NCBI RefSeq assembly: GCF_023856365.1
Contig: NC_064543.1
Location: 6,403,952 to 6,467,951, forward strand
Reading direction: 5' to 3'
DNA length: 64,000 nucleotides
Origin: Brienomyrus brachyistius
Lineage: Eukaryota > Chordata > Actinopteri > Osteoglossiformes > Mormyridae
Shown here: positions 26,667-39,103 of the stretch, in pieces
Position numbering within the stretch: position 1 is the first letter of the stretch
Layout of the letters: each line of letters starts with the position of its first letter
The notes under the pieces: model-generated
The model's input: the letters and a program-made list of their open reading frames with translations, nothing else
Told to the model about the DNA's origin: nothing
The model's database searches: none
Program-made: the position numbers and the translations under genes

Positions 26667-29600
26667 TCTGTGTGTGTCTGTGTGTGTGTGTGTGTGTGCG
26701 CGCGCTTTTCCTTTGGTTCTGGTTTGAGCGTCTCTAAATACCGAGACAAAAATTAAATAAAAACCCCTCGTCTGCAAGCGTTGGCTGATTCCAACCAGAT
26801 GTTTCTCACTTTTTAAAAGCGTGTCGTGCGTCTTACTCTTCGCGGCACGTCGCAAGGTGATGTTTTAAAAAAAACTGAGATTCATCTGGGCTGGAGGACG
26901 GTAAAAACCGATGAGGTCACACCCTTCTATCCTTTATGGGCTTGCAGGAAGGCCAATGTGGGCCCGGCTGGGGTGGTGCCCTTCCAACTCACATTTACCT
27001 GACCCCCACCTTCACAGGAATCGCCTACCTGGGCGGGGCCTGCAGTGCCAAGAGGAAGTGCGTGCTGGCAGAGGACAATGGCCTGAACCTGGCCTTCACC
27101 ATCGCCCACGAGCTCGGCCACAAGTAAGAGCCGCCAAGCCCTTTTCACATTCGGCGTTTCTGTTCCTTCTGCTCACTTGCGGTGCTTTTCCTCCGGCATA
27201 CAGGAGCCGAGCCGTGACTAGTTACAGTGCGGTTCCAGCTCGTTTCGGACTTTCCACTGCAGAACGGTCGGCTCCGTAAAGGCACTGCCGGGTTTGGAGA
27301 ACGACAGTGATGTAAAGCCGAAGAAACACTCATTTACTGTTCACGTGGTGCACATCACCATTTACTGTATGCTAATGTCCACCGGCAAGTCTAAGAGACT
27401 CGCCGTATTATTTTAGCATCCAAGGCTAGTCGAATTAGCATTCCCTTTTGTACATTTGCATTATGAATCCATTCTGTTCAGCTGTTATCTACTGCATTTA
27501 TGTGCGACATGTACCGCTACTAATATTAATATATAGAACATGCCGTTTTCGCCTTCGGATAATGCATGCGCAGAACATTGGTATTTGTCCATTTCAATCA
27601 GTTAGATGGTGGCAACACGACCAGCTCAGTTTAAGCGCACTTAAGTCACAGCTCGATGGTGTTCAGTGGAAAATGGTCTGTTTGCGGTATGGCTCTGTGC
27701 TCGGTGGCAGTGAAAAAGCATCATTATAAGCCTAGTTAGAGATTGTTTGGCTTGTGACAGTACTACCCTATTGCTCTTTGGTCAGAAGATGCCCCCCCCC
27801 CCCCCCCCCCACGCTCTCGTGCCCAGTTCCCTCTCTGTTGACCTCAGAGGTCAAGGTCAGGAGGTCAAACGATTCGGCTTGTAGCAGTTGGCTGGGTTTC
27901 CTTAAAATTCGCCAGTGTATCTTAAACGCCAGCTGTCGCCTCAAATCCATCGGGGTCACTTTGTTTGGAGGGCAGAACTTTTACGTGTCCCTGAAGCCCC
28001 CCCCCCCCGTCCCCCTCCCCATTTGAGTGGTTCTTGGGAACTCCCAGACACTTTAATCCTGTTTAACTCGGATTACTCCTGCAGACAAAGGCTTCAGTGT
28101 GAGCTGGCTGGGAATGGTGACTGTAAGTTTGTGTGTGTGTGTGTGTGTGTGTGGGGGGGTCCTGGATCGCCAGCTTCGGGACCTGAGGAGTATCTCGGAA
28201 GATGCCATGTCATCCTTCTCCCGTCGATGCTTTCTGCTGCTCAGCTGGTGCCAAGGTCACTCCATTAAGCGAACTCCCGTTGACCCGAGTTTCCCCGGAA
28301 AGCTTTTCCTCTCGATCGCGCTCCCCGCCGAGACCCTCCCCTCTCCGACATCGCTGTTCTGCTTCTCCTGTTTTTCCATTTTTCATACCGTACCGGGGAA
28401 AAGAAATACCTGCTTCTCGCATGACGTGACGCTTTGAAATGTGACACGTGGCTGATTTTATTGACCGTTGGGGGAAAAATAGCCTTTTTTGAGTCGAGCG
28501 CCGTCGACCTCCTGCAGTTTGTCACCGCTAACCCGGCCTGGATAAGCTGCACTGCGACCGAAGCTGCACGCCTCGGGTGTTCGTCACAGGCTTCGTTTAA
28601 GTGGTTTAATTCCACGCTCTCTTAAATTCAGTGTTTGGCCTTTTGGCTGTAAGTCGGTGAACTGCCTTGTTTTTCACTGGTGGGCTATGAAGGTGTTTAC
28701 CGAATTAGCTGTAATTTGTTAAACAGCTTCACTTTAAAACCTCTTGCGGTATCTCATTAGCGCGGCCCCCATGTACCGCCGGCAGACTTTATTACACGAC
28801 GGATAATAGGAGGCTGACTCCAAGGGAGGCTGGAAAGGTTGCAGTCGGGTGCCGTGCGCTGGCATGGCCTGTAGCCCCAGCGGACTGCCAGTCGCCATCA
28901 AAGCCGGCCCGCGCGTGATCTCCGGTCGCCCAGCGTAACTTAATCAGCCAGTGTCACGTTTTGAATAGCGCTGTGCGTGAGGCTGGCCGGGAGTCTTTCG
29001 CAGAGGGTGAGGTCATACACCCAGCACCACATGGATCACATGTGGCACCGTAAAGGCTCTCCGTAAGGCTTCACTCCATAAAACCGCCGTACGGGGGAAA
29101 CGCGAGAGTCTCTTGGCAGTTCATTTTAAGATCTGCGGTGCTGAGTGTGTTATCTGGGACTGTGTGTGGCTCATTTATTTACGAGGCCTTGCCCTAGAAC
29201 AGAAGGTTGTTGGTCCAAGTTCTGTTTAACTGTTGCAGCCTTAAACTCAGTTTCTTAATCGTACGTTGCTTTGGATAAAAGCATCTGCTTAAGTATTTGA
29301 ATGACCTGCTGTGCTGTAACACAGCGTGGGGGGGGAGGGGGGGGGGGCGGTCCATGGATTATTCACTCCTGATGACTCCAGCGTCTCAGACGCAGAACAT
29401 TTTGTCATCGTTTCTATAAGCACCTATCCAGCAAGCGTGACCCGCTTGCCTTTATTCTCCACGTCCCGGCGATTGTGGGGGCGTGAGATTGTGTGCTGAA
29501 ACCCGTCTCCCTTCCTCAGAGTTTAAGGCAGAGCACGACCCCTCTTCATTTTGAGGACTTCCTCAGGGTTTTCCAGCCGCCCTGCTCTGCGCCGCTGTCG

Positions 29601-32600
29601 CTCCGCATGGTGATTTGGGGAGATGTGTGAACCGAGATCCCCTGCCCCCACGCTGAGTTTGTGGTGATGTTAGTGTTTGGTTTTACACAACAGACACCAT
29701 TTGACAGTAAGACCTGCATTTTTCGCATGGCCTGGTCCCTAGCTGATGCCTTCGCGGCTTTGCTGTAAACCCCCATGGGTGGATTACTCTGAGTCATGCC
29801 CCCTCCGTACCACCCGGCCTTTCTGCAGACTCCTGTGTGGTGCTCGTCCTTCCATTACGGCTGTTGAGCCGCAGCTCTCCCCGCCGTCCTCCGGTCTGGG
29901 GGGGTGGGCGCATTTCCATTTGCCGGTAATTGCGGAGACTCGACTGCCAGTCTCCTCTCCTCCTCCGGCTGCGCTTTCCAGTTACTCCTGTCCCCCGATC
30001 TGCTCTGATTCATCCCATCCTTCACCCTGGAGAGCTTTTCTTGAAATTTCCTACCTAAACAAGGAACTTCAAAGACCGGGGTTACCTCGGAAGAGCAGAA
30101 TCACTGTTATTACCCCGAGAAACAGGCCTCTCCTCTTCTGTGGCTTGCCGAGATAATTTTCATGCACATAACTGGGTTTTCCGCAGCAAAGGGAACGAAT
30201 AATTACAGTCGTGACTTTTTAAAGCTTCTTTTATATTTAATATTTTTCTTATGGCCTTTAATGTTTGGATTATGGTGCAAGTATTACAAATATTAATGGT
30301 TTCTCCCAAGAACTCTCACTTCAAGCTGAGTCTGTACTAAAAGAAGATAAGGGCCAGGATGATGTCAGCATGGATTTGTGAAGGACAGGAGCTGTTTACT
30401 GACGGGGGGGGGGGGGGACGATCTGCACCGAGGCGTCACATCGGAGGCCGAGCTCTGTTAGCCAGGGACTGGCTGCCTGGATAGTGATTCTGTTATTAAC
30501 TGGCTGCCTGGCTCCTGTTCTTTCCCCCTCTTTCCTCCAAACTAACCGATCCACTAACTAGTTTGTTACCTTTTCTACTTGCACCGATGCTTTTCCACTA
30601 AAATGTGGTACTTCCTGAACATAAGGATTAACCTACTGTCTTTAAATGTACAGTTAAAAAATTTTTATTGATGTGTTACACCAGAATGCTAGCTAATTAA
30701 ATAATTAAGATGGTATAAGTGCACAGGCCTCGTCATGCAGTGTGTTTCACAGCCCTGCCCTGGTGGGTGGTCGTCTGAGAAGGACCCACACAGATCTCTT
30801 TGCTTCCCCCTGTGTTGTTTTAGATCTTTCGTTTTAACGGCTTTTGATGTGTGAACTTGCTTTGAACTTCTTCCAGCCTGGAATCGATGGAAGCCTCACC
30901 TCTACTTTTTAATCCCTCTGCTCTGAAACTGCTCCTTGCAAAGGCAGCTGAAGGATCGACACGTAGGTGGTTTAATTGAAACAGTAATTTTGGAAAAAGA
31001 CACCAGTGGTCATGGGTGCCAAGCCAGGCAGGACCCAGTGGATGCTGCCGCAGAATTATGTGCAGGAGTGGGATTGGCCTGAGGAGGGCGCCACTCATGC
31101 AGGTCTCTTAGGTCTCTGCAGGCTAAGATGTAAGTAAAAAAAAAAACACAACTGTTCTTTAATATATGTCAGACATGCGTAGCGTATTTAATGCGCTACT
31201 TCACATCGCCGGTTTCATTTACATTATTACATTATATTTCTTTAGCTGATATTTTTATCGAAAGTGACGTACGACTGAGGAAACGGGGTCAGCTAGTCCC
31301 CGGGGTGATTGTGGGTTAAGAGCCTTGCTTGGGGACCCAACAGCAAAATTACTGTGTGGGCCCTAGGCTTTGAACCAACAACCTTCTGATTACAGACACA
31401 GTGTCCTAACTCGCTGAAGCACACACCCTGATTTTGTACCAGGGTCGCGTGAATGTTCAGCATGGTTCATCGCAGAGGCGTGGTTTTGCTCCGCATCGCT
31501 TTCCGTCTGGGTCCTGCAGTAACTTTCGCTTGTACCTGTTCTGCTTCATGCAATGGGCCTGACGTATTAGGACCCCCTGCCCCCCCCCCCCCCCCCCCCT
31601 TTTCCCTTCTGTAACCTGGGAGCCTTCGCTCTGCTTTCTGACTCCAGTTGCTGTTCTGGAATGTAGGTCGCGGCTTTGGAAGAATTGTGCCGTAATTGCC
31701 CAGAGTGACACGCTGATCTACCCCCTCCTCTTTTTACAGTCCCGCCCCGTATTGTGCATAATGGGTCAGGTGACCTTTGCAGCTGGTTTGTATGAGTTGG
31801 GGGGGGAGGTAATTGCATCCACGTGGCAGGATTGAGTGATGGGGCTGTGTGACTCCTGCTTCTGTCCCCAGCGTGGGCATGAGCCACGATGACGACCACG
31901 CCGCCTGCACCGGCCACTCGCACATCATGTCGGGGGAGTGGGTGAAGGGCAGGAACCCCAGCGACCTGTCCTGGTCCACCTGCAGCCGTGACGACCTCGA
32001 GAACTTCCTCAGGTGAGGCGGGAGAGCCGCTCTCGCGAGTGACGAGACATGGAAAGCGCTTGCGTCATCGTCCGCAGCCCCGTCTGAGCGAGAAACGGCC
32101 GCCATCCTGCTGCAGGCGGTAAGCCTGGTCCTCTGCAGGCCTGCAAACCCGGGCGGGGAGGGGGCCCGTCTGGGGGTGCCGTTCTGCAGCTTTTGCCACC
32201 TGGCAATGCGCTTCCTCTTGGTAGAGTGACTGGCATCGCTATGACGATTCCCTGCTGCCAGTTATCCCAGTAGCGTCTGTTAGGGTTGCACCATATCACA
32301 TTGTAATTATATGCCGCATGCTCAATAATCACCAGGGCTTCATATGCTGGACCTAAACATTTGTCCGGACTCTGGCTTTTCGGTACTATGCAGACGTTTA
32401 CTCACGGCCACAATTTGACCTGCGGATTAGTAGTGCGGCTAAAATATTACTGTTGGTGCATTGTGACGCCTAAAAGTCAGTAGTCTATAAACTTGCTGCA
32501 TCCTTATGTTTTATTAAATTTAGTCAGCGGAGCGCGGCACATGCTAATGTCTTGGTGAATCGTGGAAGCGATACGCGCTGAGGTAGCGGTGAAGGAAGGG

Positions 32601-32992
32601 ACAGCTCAGCAGCCGCAGCATGCTTCGAAAGAGGAGATTATCGCGCATGTGCCTTATAATCGGGATATGATATCGTGCAGCCCCAGTGTCTGCTGGCACT
32701 AGCCTGTACTGGGTTCGCGTTTTTGTGCAATAAAGAGATCTGGCCGCCTGATTGATCAGATCACCGCGGCTGAACCGTCAGATTTAGGAATCAGTGCTCT
32801 TCCTGCGTACAGGAATCCGCCCCCGGGATGCTGGTGAAGTTCTTCCTTGGCATGGTGACATCTTAAGGCGGATCCGTCTCAATCCTGATACTCGCAGAAC
32901 GTTGAGGGTGGAAGCCAAACAGTCCGACTGCCGGCTTGACTGTGGCGTTGGTGTTAGCAGAACATTTTCTTATTCACTGTATAAATATGTTG

Positions 32993-33031
<39 letters not shown>

Positions 33032-36000
33032 TATTGTCACCCACTGTGGTCTGGTCCTCCCAGCACCGAACCCTGCTGTTTGGTATTTCGTCACAGAATC
33101 CGCATCTCCATTAAAATTCTCAATACGATTCAGTTTAACTTTCTAAATTGATCATTAACATAGCTAATTTCTCACCGCTATTCTTAGTCCCAGTCGAATT
33201 GTCTGATTTTCATATTTTAAAGTTGATAAGCCCTTTTGATTACTAACTCCTCTTCTTGCTCCATGAGAGAAATTAGTTTCAAAATGGGTTTACGGGGCTC
33301 CTTGTCGGCGCCTGGGTGTCAGTCGGACAGTATTTGATTATGGAAAGGACCTGTCTTGAGGTTTGTTCCCTGAAGCTTTCGGATATCCGAGCCGTTTCAC
33401 ATGATTCATGCTCCGACTTGCTCTGCCTTGCAGACCATAATAATAACGACCTCCCTACACATGAGCTGACCTGTCCCTGTACACAGATCCTGCTTTTAAT
33501 GTAATGTAAGGGGTCTTCGTCACACTGATCAGTGTGCTTGTTTATGTATCATTGATCAGTGCCCCTACTCTAGTGATTACTAAGTAGAAAGTCCCTTCTC
33601 CAGATTTTCAGTTTGCCGAAAGACTGGACTGTTATAAAAAAAAAAAAAAAAAAAGATGATTGTGCTTTGTATGTAATTAAACGTATGAAATGTAAACTAA
33701 GGTCCTCGGAGAGCAAAGCTTTGTAACTGATATCGGCCGTCTTTATCTCCATTACTTACACTGGAGGTCATAACACTCCCATGGGAGCCGAAACGATGCC
33801 CTTTACCTCCTCTCTCCAGTTTTCCTTTAACCATTTACCTCTTCGGAGCTCTTGTCGTCATCTGTTGCATTAAGTGTGACAGACTATCCTCATCTTCGTT
33901 TAAAAAACAGCTTCTGAAGTCGTCCCATTCATATAAACCCTGAGATATGGTTACCAAACCCATTTCAGGTGCTGGAAGGTGGAATCTTACATCACGATGC
34001 GTTATATATTGTGCTCGGGCACTTCCTGTCATTCGTTAGATGCTTACGGTTTTCTTATTTCTGCCGCCGGTCGAGAAACGGTCTCGCTTCTTGTGGGAGA
34101 CTCCTGAGAAGTGGGGGCGTGTCCTTAGTGACAGGAGCGGAGCAGGTTTCTGTGCCCTGGGGGGTGATGGACGTTTTCCCACGGGGACACTCTGCCCGCA
34201 GGTCCAAGGCCAGCGCATGCTTACTGCGGATGGACCCGCGCAGCCCCTACCTGGTGCGTCTCCCACCGAAGCTGCCTGGCATGCACTACAGCGCCGACGA
34301 GCAGTGCCAGATTTTATTTGGTACCAACGCCACCTTCTGCCAGGATATGGAGGTAGGAATCTCCCCTGAACTCACTCTGCTGTGCCCTGTTTGTAACGGG
34401 GTGTTTTGGTAACTAACGGGATAGTTGGCACTAACATGTTACTCCACCCCCCCCAGTGTTTATGTTAAATTGTCTCTAATGTCCTGAATATGTACTTTTC
34501 CCATTGTAGCTGGTAATGCATTTCCATGGTGAAATGGATTCTTGAAAATTAAGGGAATTTTTTTTTTTTTTGATTTTATCAAATGCCCTGTGGTGTGGGT
34601 CCAGGCTCGATGTGGGTCCAGGCTCGATGTGAGCCTTTTGTGGAGGACGTCCCCCCACGTCAGCTTGAGCTTCCCTGCCAAACCTGCACAGCTTCTCCCT
34701 CACGTCCCTCATAACTAGCCAAAACTTCAAACTTGTTTCTCATAAAGAACAGTTCTCAGGGACCGGTTTTCCGGTGGGGAAAACCATCCGATGGTTTGAT
34801 TACAAGCTTTGAGAAAACATTTGATTACAACGTGTGGCGCAGCCTCGGGGCCTGTGATGGGAAGGTCGCGGGTTCGAGCCTGGCATCAGCAGAATAGTCA
34901 CATGTCTGTGGGCCCTTGAGCGAGGCCCTTAACCCCCAGCTCCGTGGGTGCCACTGCAGGTGGCTGCCCTGTGATGCCAGGCTTGCCCGTACTGATGACT
35001 GTGCCACGGAGGGTAGGATAGGGTAGTGAAAAGAGAAATTCCTCACCGAGATGAATAAAGTGATTTAAAAATAAACAAATAAATAAACATCCAGTGAGCG
35101 ATGCTGGGGCCACAGCAGTTGCTAAGCTAACGTGTCCTGGGGGGGGGCAAGCTTGCTAATTGGCTGGCAGTGGCAATCCAGGGACGGCAAGCATGGCACG
35201 ATTGGTCTTCAGTGCATTGCTCCTCACTCAGCCTTCTGTTCCCGAAAAGGAATAGTAGCGAGCTCCTGCTTGTAATCGATTGGATGTGCTCTTGATGTGA
35301 TGTGCTCTTGATGTGATGTGCTATGGATGTGATGTGCTATGGATGTGATGTGCCCCACCCCAGCATTTGAGTTTTACTTGCACAAAAATTTTCTGAGGGC
35401 AGAACGAAAAATGATTGGTTCGGAAGAGAGAACCAATCGGATTGTAGAGGAGGTAGGTCCAAGCAACTAGAGGAGACCGTGCCAAGACATTTGATTGGTT
35501 GGTTTTGCCTCCCCTAGTTGCTTGAAACCTCCTCCTGTAGAATATCATTGGTCATTTTTCCTTCTGCCTGCGGAACAGGTGAGATGGGGCAGCTGTCAGT
35601 GGTGAAAAAGTAGGGTGGGGGGGGGCTTTTCTTGTGGGACATTTGCTTCTGTATTGATACCAAAAGCTTATTAAACCATTGTATAGCTGCACCTGTCCCC
35701 TTAGTCCGTCTGCTCTATGCTCGTCCCAGTCGCCGTGGGACGTTCCGGAAATATCTTTAAAAGTATTATTGAAACATTATTTCAGTCACATTTCAAAGGG
35801 TTGAGTGAATGAGTAACACAATAGTGTGATCGTGTCATGTGTTTTTACAAACTGGTTTTATAGAAAGACTTGCAATTATATAACTGACTCAAGCACTGAG
35901 CCTGTAAAATCGCCCGGACGAGTGCGCGGGTGGCGGGTTACGCTCACAGAACACGCCGGTTTCCTGACCGTGATGCAGAGGGAGCCGCAGCTCCTTGGCA

Positions 36001-36371
36001 GGGCGTGGATCTTGTTGTCAGGGGCAGCGGTCGGCCAGAGTCCGTCTGTATGACACGCAGGGTGCAGGGGTCCAAGAAAAGCAGGTCGGATCCAGCTCAT
36101 GTGCCTGCAGAACTTCAAACGGGCGTTCGTGTTGGCGATATCGCGGCACTGAGATGGCACCATGCCCAGCCGTCCCACTGACAGCTTTATAGTGCGGGCT
36201 AAAGGCTCGAGGAGCCGCAGTGAACGGCGCGCTCTGCGGCATCTGAAAAAGCCAGAGGTCTCTAGAGCAGTAAAGTCACCAGATTTCCTTGAAGGGCAGT
36301 GAAAAGGTATCATTATGTGGAGAGACTCTCCTGCCTCAAGAGATTCATCTTCCTTGCTGCTCTGAAACATC

Positions 36372-36417
<46 letters not shown>

Positions 36418-39028
36418 TCCCAATAATGTCATAAAACCTGTTATCTTTTGTGCCTGGTGGGGAGGGTGACATGCTTGTCCTGAAATTTTGGGTCATTTCA
36501 GTGAGTAATGAGTCCCCCCCCCCCCCCCCCCCCCCCCATTTGTATTACAGCATCTGATGTGCGCTGGCTTGTGGTGCCTTGTGGAAGGAGACACTACTTG
36601 CAAAACCAAATTAGACCCCCCCCTCGATGGGACAGAGTGCGGAGCCGACAAGGTGAGACCAAGAAGCATCTAGAAGCTGCCTGAAGTGTAAATTTTAGTC
36701 TTCGCCTCTTACTTTTGCCTGAAATACATCTTCAGCTGTATGGAACATTGATGTGGTTGGAGAGATTTTTCCGGTCTGTCTTGCGGGGTGAGCTCTCCTT
36801 TCTGTCCTGCTCCGTGGGGGTGACTTCAGGGCCCTGAATGTGCGGCCTGTGGGTTTGCTGTTGTGACGGTGTGTGTGGTAGATGGTCATTGCAGTGCTGA
36901 GACGTGAGTGGCTCTCTGCTGTCGCCCAGGCTGTGGACACGGGGGGTTGGAGCGTTACTCTCCGGGGGCTCCTTGTGTTTAACCTGTCAATCAGGGTGCC
37001 GTGTGCCAGCGCAGTACCCGGCCAGCTCCTGCTGGGGGCGCTCCTCTCATGGCTGGTGTCACTTTCAGTGGTGCAGGGCAGGAGACTGCGTCAGCAAGAC
37101 CCCCATCCCCCAGCACCTGGACGGGGACTGGGGCCCCTGGGGCCCCTGGAGCATGTGCAGTCGAACCTGCGGCACTGGGGTCCGCTTCCGGCAGAGGAAA
37201 TGTGACAACCCTCCGTAAGTCCTCACCTGCATGTTGTATCACCATCTTCATCACCATCTTTGTAACCTTTCTGGTCATCAGGATAATTACCAGATTACCA
37301 TATCCATTACTATTAGCATACTCATCTTAACCATCATCCTCAGTGTCACCATCATCGTAATCATCATTCTGATCATAATCAGCGTCATAATCATAACAAT
37401 CATCATTATAATCTTCATGAGAAATATCAAAATTCATAATGATCTAATAATTATTAATATAATCGATTGCGGTCATCTTCTTTTACTGCACTCAGAATAA
37501 TCCACCATGTTCTATTGATATAGAGACCCTGAATCTCTGAAGTGCCTGGCTGTCATTGCAATAAGCCGACTGCACTTCCATTCCATCCCAGGAGGGGGCG
37601 CTGTAACAAACGTGGCCCAAAAATTCCGAATTAATTTTTATGATTTGCTTTGGCAGTGAAGATGTTTTTAAAGCATTCTTCATGTATCTTGCTCCCCCCC
37701 CCCTCACTCCAGCCCCGGTGTGGGCAGTAAATCTCCGGCAGTTGACACAGCTGACAGATGACCGCAGGCCAGGTACCTGCCTGCCTGTTGCTGTGTCTCG
37801 GAGGGGGAGACGTCTCTGAGTACACCGGCCACAGACAGGGCTATTAAAAGTACATAGCATTAGAACACACCAAAAACACGGTGTATGACCAGGGGTAAAA
37901 CCTACTCACCGTTTTGCTGTTCGTAATTGTACTTCAGTGGGTTATTGAACGTGTTGGTGGGGGGAATGAGACTTTTTTTCCTGGAGCAGTGGGGGGGCCA
38001 CGGGCTGATTTACAAAGCAAAGCTAAAGCTTGCTGCTGCTCTTCTCGCAGGCCGGGGCCGGGAGGGCGGCACTGCCAAAAAGCCAGCGTGGAGCACAAGG
38101 CCTGCGAAGCCCCCCCCTGTGCCAAGGGGCTGCCCACCTTCCGGGACCAGCAGTGCCAGGCTCAGGAGCGGCAGGCGGCCAAGAGGAAGGCAGCCATGTG
38201 GACGGCCGTGATGAATGACGGTGAGCGTTCGCCTCGGGCGCGACGGCGCCCCCTCCTGTTAGCATTTGCAAATACGACGGAGGACTCTCCCCTTTTCGGG
38301 GTTTATTCTGAATAAGTCCGATCTAGCTGACGTGCAGGACGCTGCTCCCGGGCCGCTTGCTGAATTACGCATGCGGGCTTCAGCGGCCGCCTGACAGCTC
38401 TGCCCGCCGCCTCCGTTGCCCCCCCACCCGCCCAGCTCTCCCGCCGCTCTCCCCCCTCCCCCGGCTTCATATCTGCTCCATGTCTCTGACATCTGTGGCC
38501 CGGCCCTGCCAGGAAAAGCCCAGCGTATAGCGAGAGGCGTCATAAATCTGCAGCATCCATCGCTACGTGGCCGGGAGCGGCGTGACAGCCGGGAGTCTCG
38601 CGTCTGAAAGGCGTTTGCGTTCGGTTCTGTATCCCTGGATCACGCTCGTCCATCCTACGCATCCCGCAGTGCCCCGACACCCGGCCGTCCACAGAAAATG
38701 GGATTCATCAGGGTCGAGAATCTTCTTCCAGTGCAGCAAGGTCCGGCTCCAATACTTTCGTGCCCATTGTAGACCTGTGAATGGTTCACTGGGGTCAGGG
38801 TGGATGCCCGCCTTTCATCACAGCCCCATGTACAGCAGGGCTTGACACACCGTGTGTTATGACATCATCGGTTTCTACCGGATCAACTCACTATCACTCA
38901 GGTCTGCAAGATCAGCGACTAGTGCTGAATGTTATCTCACCTTTTACTATGTCCTAGACCTTGACATGTGCTGCTGTAACAATATTCCCTTACGGGTGGC
39001 CGTAATGGTTTGGCTCATCGGGGGGGGG

Positions 39029-39103
<75 letters not shown>

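Larger units (their letters stand above)
22229..27017 (+). other. adamts17 intron 7
   Basis: A 4789-bp intron. It carries a nested 24-bp minisatellite (23637-24091), a 31-bp minisatellite (24497-24651), a G run near 24846 and a TG microsatellite (26624-26699). All large open frames here lie in the repeats. Confidence 0.8.
27124..31871 (+). other. adamts17 intron 8
   Basis: A 4748-bp intron that splits the zinc-binding motif. It holds a SINE fragment (29192-29303), a reverse SINE (31221-31429), a short TG run near 28128 and C or G runs near 27790, 28000, 29330, 30403 and 31580. Confidence 0.8.
32013..34201 (+). other. adamts17 intron 9
   Basis: A 2189-bp intron with a palindromic element (32282-32685), a TTA microsatellite (32992-33033) and a 19-A run near 33637. 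No coding block recognised. Confidence 0.8.
34353..36550 (+). other. adamts17 intron 10
   Basis: A 2198-bp intron carrying a SINE (34831-35089), a 17-bp tandem repeat (35282-35354), a foldback MITE (35391-35575), a TG microsatellite (36374-36417) and a 24-C run (36514-36537) just before the acceptor. Confidence 0.85.

Noticed and set aside
35876..36496. 206-codon minus-strand frame
   Set aside because: Crosses the TG microsatellite as His-Thr repeats; no domain and no conserved motif.
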